Shown: positions 1-6,016 of the stretch, in pieces
Numbering within the stretch: the stretch's first letter is position 1
Layout of the letters: every line of letters starts with the position of its first letter
Origin: Anaerolineae bacterium
Lineage (GTDB): Bacteria > Chloroflexota > Anaerolineae > Anaerolineales > Villigracilaceae
NCBI GenBank assembly: GCA_003524705.1
Contig: DQGV01000473.1
Coordinates: forward strand, 559 to 7,138
Length of the DNA stretch: 6,580 nucleotides
Direction of reading: 5' to 3'
The notes under the pieces: generated by a model
What the model was told of the DNA's origin: nothing
Seen by the model: only the letters and a program-made list of their open reading frames with translations
Database searches by the model: none
Position numbers and translations under genes: made by a program

Positions 1-42
1 AATTAACAAAGGATAATTCCATGGAATTATCCTTTGTTAATT
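1..42. repeat. Perfect 42-bp palindrome at the window start (likely fold-back artefact)
   Basis: Bases 1-42 equal their own reverse complement with no spacer. The left half is aattaacaaaggataattcc and the centre is CCATGG. The right half, from about base 19, is sensible ALDH coding sequence (Pro-Trp-Asn-Tyr-Pro followed by a Leu/Ile-rich helix). The left half is only its inverted copy and brings an in-frame TAA at 4-6. The natural gene already contains a 14-bp palindrome (aattccatggaatt) at this point, which could have seeded a fold-back during amplification or assembly. A genuine inverted duplication in the genome cannot be excluded from one strand of sequence. Confidence 0.9.
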
Positions 43-1191
43 TCACTAACGCCGATGTTTTCTGCATTGCTGGCAGGCAACACTGTGGTTTTGAAAACAT
101 CTGAAGTGACGCCTGCTGTCGGTGAATTAATTGAAAAATTATTCAAAAGCCTTCCTGAACTTGCACCGTTTGTCCGCGTGGTGCATGGAGATGGAAAAGT
201 GGGAGCAGCATTGGTAAACAGTAAACCTGATTATATATTTGTGACAGGTTCTACCACCACTGGCAAAAAAATTATGCAAGCCGCGGCAGAGAATTTAATT
301 CCAGTCACACTTGAGTTAGGTGGTAAAGACCCGGTCATTGTGCTTGAAGATGCAGATATTGAAGCTGCGGCACGTTGGGCAACTTGGGGCGCTCACTATA
401 ATGCAGGTCAAGCTTGTATGTCTGTAGAACGAGTGTATGTAGTTGAATCCAAGTATGATGAATTTGTGAATGCTGCAATTCAAAACACCAAAGAGATTCA
501 CACAGGTTTTACTTTAGATACGAATAGCCCATATTTTATGGGTCCAGTTACAGATCCGCGTCAAGTTCAAATTATTGATGACCATATAAAAGATGCCGTT
601 GATAAAGGTGCGCGTGTACTTTGCGGCGGAAAAGAGGGTGGTGCTTTCTACAAACCAATGGTGATGGTAGATGTAAACCATTCCATGAAAGTCATGCGAG
701 AAGAAACATTTGGTCCGATTATGCCGATTATGAAAGTGCGAGATGAAGAAGAAGCGATTCGCCTCGCTAATGACAGTACGCTTGGGCTTGGTGCTTCAGT
801 ATATGGCAAAGACTTAACCAGAGCGAAACGAGTTGCAGATAGAATTCAAGCCTCTTCTATAATTATCAACGACAGCATTGCTCAATTTGGGATTCCAATG
901 TTACCGTTTGGCGGTGTTAAAGAATCTGGTATTGGAACCACGCATGGACGAGAAGGCATTTTAGAATTTACTCATCCTTATAGTTATGCCATTGGCGGGA
1001 TTCCTCTTAAATGGGATGTTGCTACCATTGTGCGCAACCTCGGCAATTATGAATTAGGTGTTGCCATTATGGGTGTAGTATATGGAACAACCCTCAAACA
1101 AAAATGGGAAACGCTTTCACAATTTTTGCGAAAAGGAAAGAAAGAAACAACTTCTTCTAATATCAAGCCTGAGTCAGTGACGACAAAGTAA
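19..1191 (+). CDS. Aldehyde dehydrogenase, 5'-truncated, DDALDH-like subfamily with C-terminal extension
   Basis: This NAD(P)+-dependent aldehyde dehydrogenase would oxidise an aldehyde to the carboxylic acid. The readable part starts at the PWNYP motif (about 19-33). Roughly the first 130-150 residues are missing, and an in-frame stop at 4-6 lies in the inverted palindrome arm. A TTG at 34 could be called as a start but is inside the fold. Numbering from that TTG, visible motifs are the coenzyme-binding Lys-Thr-Ser-Glu (21-24), the TGSTTTGKK loop (71-79), catalytic Glu94 in LELGGKDP, catalytic Cys128 in NAGQACMSVERVYV, EETFGP (223-228) and PFGGVKESG (291-299). The Cys-region signature and the MREETFGP block resemble the 4,4'-diapolycopene-dialdehyde dehydrogenase-like group. 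That subfamily call is from memory, and the true substrate is unknown. After the normal end of the fold (about 312) there is a tail of about 70 residues with a mildly hydrophobic stretch (338-352) and a Lys-rich end. The gene converges on the next ALDH, with a terminator between them. Confidence 0.9.
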   Translation, partial: PWNYPLLISLTPMFSALLAGNTVVLKTSEVTPAVGELIEKLFKSLPELAPFVRVVHGDGKVGAALVNSKPDYIFVTGSTTTGKKIMQAAAENLIPVTLELGGKDPVIVLEDADIEAAARWATWGAHYNAGQACMSVERVYVVESKYDEFVNAAIQNTKEIHTGFTLDTNSPYFMGPVTDPRQVQIIDDHIKDAVDKGARVLCGGKEGGAFYKPMVMVDVNHSMKVMREETFGPIMPIMKVRDEEEAIRLANDSTLGLGASVYGKDLTRAKRVADRIQASSIIINDSIAQFGIPMLPFGGVKESGIGTTHGREGILEFTHPYSYAIGGIPLKWDVATIVRNLGNYELGVAIMGVVYGTTLKQKWETLSQFLRKGKKETTSSNIKPESVTTK

Positions 1192-1253
1192 TTAGTAATT
1201 AGAGACTAGAGATTGGAGACTGTAAATAATCTCCAATCTCTAGTCTCTTTTTT
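1189..1253 (+). terminator. Rho-independent terminator built from heptad repeats
   Basis: A perfect 19-bp stem (1201-1219 pairing with 1230-1248) encloses a 10-nt loop (1220-1229) and is followed by TTTTTT at 1248-1253, the classic form for the plus-strand gene. The left side is a run of 7-nt units: taattag, taattag, agactag, agattgg, agactgt (1189-1223). The first unit supplies the TAA stop of the upstream gene. The T-run overlaps the stop codon (1254-1252) of the convergent gene. On the minus strand the stem is followed by aattactaatta, which has no U-run, so termination in that direction should be weaker. Confidence 0.85.
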
Positions 1254-2694
1254 AACTTTGTGCAATCATCACATGTTTGGTGATTTGATAATCGCCAATG
1301 GCTTCGGCAGATAAGTCCTTGCCGAAACCTGATTGTTTGAAACCACCATGTGGTGTTTCAGATGTTAAAGGCAAATGGTCATTCACCCACACGGTACCAA
1401 ATTCCAACTCAGAAGAGAGGCGCATGGCACGTCCAATGTCGCGGGTAAAGATGGAAGCCGCAAGTCCGTACAACACATCATTGCCTTTGCTCAACGCATC
1501 GGCTTCATCAGAAAATTCTTGCACGGTAATCACAGGTCCGAAAACTTCTTGTTGCACAATTTCAGAATCTTGTTGCACGTTGGTAATCACAGTCGGCTCG
1601 AAATAATAACCTTTATCAAAACCTTTGGGTGTGCCACCGCCTGTTAAGATTTTTGCACCAGATGCTTTGGCACGCTCAACAAAACCAGCCACACGTTCTT
1701 TTTGAATGCCTGAAATCAATGGTCCCATTTGGACTCCATCTTCAAACGGCAACCCCACTTTGACATTTTTCACCGCTTCGACAACCGCTTCTTGCATGAC
1801 CTTCAACTTGCTTTTTTCAACATACAAACGAGTTGCCGCCGTACAGTCTTGACCTGTATTGAGTGTCGCTGCCATTGATGCTTTCGCCGCGACAAGTTCT
1901 GGGTCTGAATCATCAAAGACAATGAATGGTGCTTTACCACCGAGTTCAAGATGCACACGCTTCAATGTATCTGCGGCGGTCTTCATAATTTTCTTGCCCG
2001 TTCCAGTAGAACCTGTGAGGCTAACCATGCGAACATCAGGATGTTCAACAATGGCTTGACCTGTATCATTTCCGCCAGTGACGATGTTGACAACGCCATC
2101 AGGAATGCCTGCTTCTTTAATGAAGTCAGCAAGCATAAGAGTAGTGAGAGGCGTACCGGGAGCAGGTTTCAATACAATCGTACAACCTGCCGCAAGTGCA
2201 GGACCAATCTTCCAAGCCGCCATCATAAATGGATAATTCCATGGTGCCACTTGACCGACAACGCCTACCGGTTCACGGCGATACATAGATGTATAGCCCG
2301 GCATAAATTCGCCTGCATGTGAACCATGTGTATCGCGTGCAGCACTTGCAAAGAAGCGTAAGTTATCTACTGCAAATGGAATATCACCGCCGAGGCTGAC
2401 GAATGCATAAGGCTTGCCTGTATTTTCTGATTCAAGTTTTGCAATCGCTTCACTGTTTGCTTCAATCACATCTGCAAGTTTCCAAATCAACTTGGATCGT
2501 TCACCCGGAGATTTCTTTGACCAACGTCCATCATAAAAAGCGGTCTTTGCGGCTTGCACAGCACGGTCTACATCTTCACGGCTGGCATCTACAACTTCTG
2601 CAATTTTCTTTCCAGTAGCAGGGTCTTCAATTGCCATCATCTTGCCACCCTTTGAGTCTTGCCACTTGCCATCAATCCAAAGTTTATGTTCCAT
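1252..2694 (-). CDS. Gamma-aminobutyraldehyde dehydrogenase-like ALDH (PatD/YdcW family), copy B
   Basis: It is predicted to oxidise 4-aminobutanal, or a similar amino-aldehyde, to 4-aminobutanoate with NAD(P)+ in the cytoplasm (putrescine breakdown). At 480 residues it is full length. In order it shows LWIDGKW at the N-terminus, PWNYP with oxyanion Asn153, Lys176 of the coenzyme site, TGSTGTGKK (227-235), catalytic Glu250 in HLELGGKAP, catalytic Cys284 in NTGQDCTAATR, QEVFGP (382-387), and a C-terminal block TPHGGFKQSGFGKD...DYQITKHVM. The GQDCTAA and PHGG..SG.GKD signatures closely match E. coli YdcW as I remember it. Proline (179) stands where NAD-preferring ALDHs usually have Glu (KPxE). 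The ATG start is conserved with the paralogue at 5822-4380 and has GAGGAG (2705-2700) 5 nt upstream. It is the last gene of the minus-strand trio, 94 bp after the preceding stop. Substrate may be another omega-amino-aldehyde or betaine aldehyde. Confidence 0.93.
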   Translation of the reverse strand: MEHKLWIDGKWQDSKGGKMMAIEDPATGKKIAEVVDASREDVDRAVQAAKTAFYDGRWSKKSPGERSKLIWKLADVIEANSEAIAKLESENTGKPYAFVSLGGDIPFAVDNLRFFASAARDTHGSHAGEFMPGYTSMYRREPVGVVGQVAPWNYPFMMAAWKIGPALAAGCTIVLKPAPGTPLTTLMLADFIKEAGIPDGVVNIVTGGNDTGQAIVEHPDVRMVSLTGSTGTGKKIMKTAADTLKRVHLELGGKAPFIVFDDSDPELVAAKASMAATLNTGQDCTAATRLYVEKSKLKVMQEAVVEAVKNVKVGLPFEDGVQMGPLISGIQKERVAGFVERAKASGAKILTGGGTPKGFDKGYYFEPTVITNVQQDSEIVQQEVFGPVITVQEFSDEADALSKGNDVLYGLAASIFTRDIGRAMRLSSELEFGTVWVNDHLPLTSETPHGGFKQSGFGKDLSAEAIGDYQITKHVMIAQS

Positions 2695-2713
2695 GTTTTC
2701 TCCTCTTTAGTTT

Positions 2714-2783
2714 CTCACCCTAAGCGAAAGCGAAGGGTCTCTGAGATTATCGTAGAGATTCTTCGCTTCGCTCAGAATGACAT
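2714..2783. repeat. REP-like imperfect hairpin element between two ALDH genes
   Basis: The left arm (2717-2741, ctaagcgaaagcgaaggg core) pairs imperfectly with the right arm (2755-2781, cttcgcttcgctcag core) around a loop containing tgagattatcgta. Read on the minus strand it starts TGTCATTCTGAGCGAAGCGA, which I recall as a common dispersed intergenic element of several bacterial phyla. There is no T-run on either side, so it is not an intrinsic terminator. It would sit in the mRNA between the middle ALDH and the downstream PatD-like gene, where such hairpins can stabilise the upstream message (inference). Confidence 0.75.
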
Positions 2784-2788
2784 GTTAA

Positions 2789-4213
2789 TTACGAACTCGT
2801 TCTAATTGCAACCAATTGAATATTGGTCATATCTTCCATTGCAAATTTAACACCTTCGCGACCCAAACCGCTCTGGCGATTTCCACCATAAGGCATGTGG
2901 TCAACGCGGAAGGCAGGGGTTTCATTAATCATCACGCCACCGAAGTTTAATTTCTTAATGGCTCTGAGTGCGCGGTCTATGTCTTTTGTGAAAACGCCCA
3001 CTTGTAAACCAAATTTTGAATCGTTTGCCTGACGCAATGATTCTTCAAAGTCATCTGATTGAATGACAGATGCGACTGGAGCAAATGTCTCTTCCGCAAT
3101 GACTTTCATATCTGAGGATGTGTTCGTTAAGATGGTTGGATAATAAACTGCACCTTCGCGTTTTGCGCCTGTGAGCACTTTCGCGCCTCCACCTTGCGCC
3201 TCATTGACCCACGTTTCAATACGATCTACTTCTTTGACATCAATCATCGGTCCGACATCTACTCGTTCATCAAGTGGGTCACCCACCACCATTGCTTCTG
3301 TGGCTTTGATAAATTTTTCAGAGAATGGCTCATAGACTTTCTTTTCACTATAAATGCGTTGTACCGAAATACAAACTTGACCTGAATTATAGAAAGCACC
3401 AACTGCACAGCGTTTTGCTACCAAATCCAAATCTGCATCAGGAGCAACAATGACAGGCGATGTATTGCCTAATTCCAATGTAACTTTCTTAATACCAGCC
3501 ACAGATAAAATATGTCTGCCAACATCTGGTGAACCTGTAAATGTGATTTTATCTACGCGTTCATCTGTGATGAGCCATTCGCCAACTGTGCCACCACCAC
3601 CGACAACAAGATTCAATGCACCCGCAGGTAAACCAGCTTCTTGTAATATCTGACATAACTTGACAGCCGCCAACGGAGTTGTACTAGCAGGTTTTAATAC
3701 CAAAGTATTTCCCGCCGCAATGGCGGGAGCAACTTTATGTGCAACCAAATTCAACGGGAAATTAAATGGACTAATTGCGGCAATCACACCTACTGGACGG
3801 CGAGTCCAAAAGCCGAAAAAGCCTTCACCCGCAGGTGCCGCATCTAATGGAATGGTTTCACCATGTAAACGTTTGGCTTCTTCTGCCGCAAATGTAAATG
3901 TACTGACGGCACGTTCTGCTTCGGCGCGTGCAAACTTTAATGCCTTACCTGCTTCTGCGGCAATAGTCTTTGCCATGTCTTCTACATTGTCACGAAGTAG
4001 ATAAGCGGCGCGTAACAAAATATCGGCACGCTTGTATGCAGGCATCTCTGCCATAATTTCTCTGGCTCGTTGAGCGGCATCAATGGCTTTGTTCAAATCT
4101 TCTTTTGTGGCGGTATTGACCACACCGACTGTTTGACCACTGTATTTATTTTTCACTTCGAGCGGCGTACCACTCCCGCCCCATTGACCATCTATTAGTA
4201 ATTTGTATTCCAT
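2789..4213 (-). CDS. Aldehyde dehydrogenase, lactaldehyde/sulfolactaldehyde dehydrogenase-like (family 21 type)
   Basis: This 474-residue complete ALDH is clearly not of the PatD type. It carries SPFNFPLNL (148-156, oxyanion Asn151) in place of PWNYP, coenzyme Lys174 in LVLKPAS, TFTGSPDVG (224-232), catalytic Glu247 in LELGNTSP (Asn where most ALDHs have the second Gly), catalytic Cys281 in NSGQVCISVQRIY, EETFAP (374-379, Ala in place of Gly) and MPYGGNRQSGLGREG near the C-terminus. FNFP, LELG-x-x-SP, NSGQVCISVQR and FAP together are what I recall for the group that includes archaeal lactaldehyde, phosphonoacetaldehyde and sulfolactaldehyde dehydrogenases. It should oxidise a small substituted aldehyde with NAD(P)+; the exact substrate cannot be read. 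ATG at 4213 has GGAG (4223-4220) 6 nt upstream. It lies between two PatD-like paralogues, 166 bp after the first and 94 bp before the second, probably on one transcript. Ser177 stands near the ribose-binding Glu position. Confidence 0.92.
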   Translation of the reverse strand: MEYKLLIDGQWGGSGTPLEVKNKYSGQTVGVVNTATKEDLNKAIDAAQRAREIMAEMPAYKRADILLRAAYLLRDNVEDMAKTIAAEAGKALKFARAEAERAVSTFTFAAEEAKRLHGETIPLDAAPAGEGFFGFWTRRPVGVIAAISPFNFPLNLVAHKVAPAIAAGNTLVLKPASTTPLAAVKLCQILQEAGLPAGALNLVVGGGGTVGEWLITDERVDKITFTGSPDVGRHILSVAGIKKVTLELGNTSPVIVAPDADLDLVAKRCAVGAFYNSGQVCISVQRIYSEKKVYEPFSEKFIKATEAMVVGDPLDERVDVGPMIDVKEVDRIETWVNEAQGGGAKVLTGAKREGAVYYPTILTNTSSDMKVIAEETFAPVASVIQSDDFEESLRQANDSKFGLQVGVFTKDIDRALRAIKKLNFGGVMINETPAFRVDHMPYGGNRQSGLGREGVKFAMEDMTNIQLVAIRTSS

Positions 4214-4234
4214 TTAATTCTCCAATAATATCCG

Positions 4235-4275
4235 TTGGTCGAGTAGGCGGTGTTCGCCCGCCATATCGAGACCAA
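4235..4275. repeat. REP-like element, forward copy
   Basis: This imperfect hairpin has TTGGTC (4235-4240) pairing with GACCAA (4270-4275) and GGCGG (4246-4250) pairing with CCGCC (4258-4262), with mismatched GAGTA and ATATC in between. The pattern GGTCGAGTAGGCGG ... ATATCGAGACC matches a dispersed element family I recall from Chloroflexota and some Actinomycetota. It lies upstream of the middle ALDH start and has a partner in opposite orientation at 4322-4369. Confidence 0.75.
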
Positions 4276-4283
4276 CAAGTTTT

Positions 4284-4297
4284 CAAAAGTACTTTTG
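4284..4297. promoter_or_regulatory. 14-bp perfect palindrome, possible operator
   Basis: CAAAAGTACTTTTG is its own reverse complement. It sits in an AT-rich stretch between two oppositely oriented REP-like elements, 71 bp upstream of the ATG of the middle ALDH. Its symmetry suits a dimeric regulator, but no adjacent convincing -10/-35 pair was found, and chance symmetry in AT-rich DNA is possible. Confidence 0.3.
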
Positions 4298-4321
4298 TTA
4301 CTAAAATTATTTTGTTTAACT

Positions 4322-4369
4322 GGTGGTTTCGATACGCCGCAAGAACAAGAGCGCGTCTACTCAACCACC
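4322..4369. repeat. REP-like element, inverted copy
   Basis: GGTGGTT (4322-4328) pairs with AACCACC (4363-4369). The inner parts TCGATACGCCGC and GCGCGTCTACTC carry the same asymmetric mismatch seen in the copy at 4235-4275. Its reverse complement reads GGTTGAGTAGACGC ... GTATCGAAACC, the same family in opposite orientation. It lies 10 bp past the stop of the first PatD-like gene and has no T-run, so it is not a standard terminator. Confidence 0.75.
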
Positions 4370-4379
4370 GTGTTGCTTA

Positions 4380-5822
4380 TTAACTCTGTGCAATCATCAC
4401 GTGTTTGGTGATTTGATAATCACCAACAGCCTCGGCGGATAAATCTTTACCAAAACCAGATTGCTTGAAGCCACCATGCGGGGTTTCGGATGTGATTGGC
4501 AAATGGTCATTGACCCAGACTGTGCCAAATTCCAATTGACTGGTGAGGCGCATAGCACGACCGACATCTTTTGTAAACACAGACGCGGCTAAGCCATACA
4601 AAACATCATTGCCTAAGTGTAAGGCTTGGTCTTCATTATCAAATTCTTGGACTGTGATGACTGGACCAAATACTTCTTGTTGCACAATTTCCCAATCTTG
4701 TTCTACATTTGTAATTACTGTCGGTGCATAGAAATAACCTTTATCCAAATCTTTAGGCACACCACCACCTGTTAAAATTTTTGCACCTTGTGACTTGGCT
4801 CTATCTACAAATGCTGAAACACGTTCACGTTGAATGCCTGAAATCAATGGACCCATCACCACATCATCATCAAATGGCGAACCGACTTTGACATTCTTCA
4901 TTGCTTCAACAACTGCTTCACGCATATCTTTGGCGCGACCTTTTTCTACATAGATACGCGTCGCGGCGGTGCAATCCTGACCTGTGTTAGCTGTTGCCGC
5001 AAAAGATGCTTTCGCCGCGACAAGTTCAGGGTCTGAATCATCAAACACAATGAATGGTGCTTTGCCACCTAATTCCAAGTGAACGCGCTTCAATGTATCC
5101 GCGGCAGTCTTCATTACTTTTTTGCCAGTACCCGATGAACCCGTGACGCAAATCATGCGCACATCCGCATGTTCTGCAATGGCTTGACCAGTATCATTTC
5201 CGCCAGAAAGTATATTCACCACACCGTCGGGGATGCCTGCGGCTTGGGTCAACTCCGCAAGCATAAGCGTAGTGAGAGGCGTGCCGGGCGCAGGCTTAAG
5301 CACAATGGTGCAACCAGCCGCAAGTGCAGGTCCAATCTTCCAGCCTGCCATGTTCAAGGGATAATTCCACGGTGTGATTTGACCAATCACGCCGACAGGT
5401 TCGCGCCGATACATGGAGGTATAGCCCGGCATAAATTCGCCCGCGTGCGAGCCATGTGTATCACGCGCGGCGGTGGCGAAAAATCTTAAGTTATCAACTG
5501 TAAAGGGGACGTCACTGGCAAGGCTCAAAAATTTATAGGGCTTGCCTGTGTTTTCACTTTCAACGCGTGCAAATTCTTCGGATTTTTCTTCAAGCAATTC
5601 TGCTAATTTCCAAATCGCTTTGGAGCGCTCGCCCGGTGATTTGCGACTCCAACGTCCATCATAAAATGCTTTCTTTGCGGCTTGCACAGCCTTATCTACA
5701 TCTTCGCGCGTGGCTTCTTGTACTTCGGCGATTTTTTCGCCTGTGGCTGGGTTTTCGATTTGCATCATTTTGCCACTTGAACTATCCACCCATTTGCCGT
5801 CTATCCAAAGTTTGTATTGCAT
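4380..5822 (-). CDS. Gamma-aminobutyraldehyde dehydrogenase-like ALDH (PatD/YdcW family), copy A
   Basis: This is the first gene of the minus-strand ALDH trio, with predicted oxidation of 4-aminobutanal or a related amino-aldehyde using NAD(P)+. Its 480 residues align without gaps to the gene at 2694-1252; I counted 91 differences, about 81% identity. All catalytic positions are shared: PWNYP with Asn153, Lys176, catalytic Glu250 and Cys284 (NTGQDCTAATR), QEVFGP (382-387), and the C-terminal GGFKQSGFGKD and DYQITKHVM blocks. Differences cluster at 71-110, 191-230 and 291-370, and several residues next to the active site differ (for example Phe-Met to Leu-Asn after PWNYP, Met274 to Phe, Leu278 to Ala), so substrate preference may have shifted. 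ATG at 5822 has AGGAG (5834-5830) 7 nt upstream. A consensus promoter lies about 140 bp upstream (5991-5963), and the leader between is a 9-nt repeat array. Confidence 0.93.
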   Translation of the reverse strand: MQYKLWIDGKWVDSSSGKMMQIENPATGEKIAEVQEATREDVDKAVQAAKKAFYDGRWSRKSPGERSKAIWKLAELLEEKSEEFARVESENTGKPYKFLSLASDVPFTVDNLRFFATAARDTHGSHAGEFMPGYTSMYRREPVGVIGQITPWNYPLNMAGWKIGPALAAGCTIVLKPAPGTPLTTLMLAELTQAAGIPDGVVNILSGGNDTGQAIAEHADVRMICVTGSSGTGKKVMKTAADTLKRVHLELGGKAPFIVFDDSDPELVAAKASFAATANTGQDCTAATRIYVEKGRAKDMREAVVEAMKNVKVGSPFDDDVVMGPLISGIQRERVSAFVDRAKSQGAKILTGGGVPKDLDKGYFYAPTVITNVEQDWEIVQQEVFGPVITVQEFDNEDQALHLGNDVLYGLAASVFTKDVGRAMRLTSQLEFGTVWVNDHLPITSETPHGGFKQSGFGKDLSAEAVGDYQITKHVMIAQS

Positions 5823-5835
5823 TGTGACTCTCCTG

Positions 5836-5949
5836 TGTTGGTCTAATTAGTCTTATTGGTCTTACAAGTCTAAGAGGTCTAACAAGTCTTACAGGTCTGA
5901 AAGTCTAGCAAGTCTAAAAGGTCTTAGAAGTCTGGAAGGTCTTTTTGGT
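5836..5949. repeat. 9-nt periodic repeat array 1
   Basis: The core RGTCT recurs with GTC starting at 5841, 5850, 5859, 5868, 5877, 5886, 5895, 5903, 5912, 5921, 5930 and 5939. Spacing is 9 nt throughout except one 8-nt step (5895 to 5903), and a decayed GTG follows at 5948. The consensus is roughly (A/T)RGTCTNAN. The array starts right beside the ribosome binding site of the ALDH at 5822 and fills the predicted 5' leader of its mRNA. The same unit forms the array at 6477-6580. Confidence 0.9.
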
Positions 5950-5962
5950 GCAATTTTATTTA

Positions 5963-5991
5963 ATTATACAGTCGGCATGTGGAAGTGGCAA
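5963..5991 (-). promoter_or_regulatory. Strong sigma70-type promoter for the ALDH trio
   Basis: On the minus strand TTGCCA (5991-5986) is followed by a 17-nt spacer and TATAAT (5968-5963): five of six and six of six matches to consensus at ideal spacing. Transcription would start near 5956 and give a leader of about 134 nt to the ATG at 5822, consisting largely of the 9-nt array. Inferred from consensus matching only. Confidence 0.6.
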
Positions 5992-6016
5992 ATTGAGTTT
6001 TCCGAAAGGGCAAGAG

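Noticed and set aside
1859..2322. Plus-strand open frames opposite the PatD-like and middle ALDH genes.
   Set aside because: Antisense frames of conserved enzymes; the minus-strand proteins carry all ALDH motifs and these show none.
2714..2783. Intrinsic terminator for the middle ALDH.
   Set aside because: The hairpin is imperfect and no T-run follows on the minus strand; a dispersed repeat fits better.
4146..4364. Minus-strand 72-codon open frame spanning the gap upstream of the middle ALDH.
   Set aside because: It runs through two REP-like elements and overlaps the start of the ALDH out of frame; the protein is arginine-rich without family features.
4214..4379. Separate promoter for the middle ALDH in the AT-rich centre of the gap.
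   Set aside because: Candidate hexamers on the minus strand (TTAAAC, TTGAAA) have no acceptable -10 at 16-18 nt.
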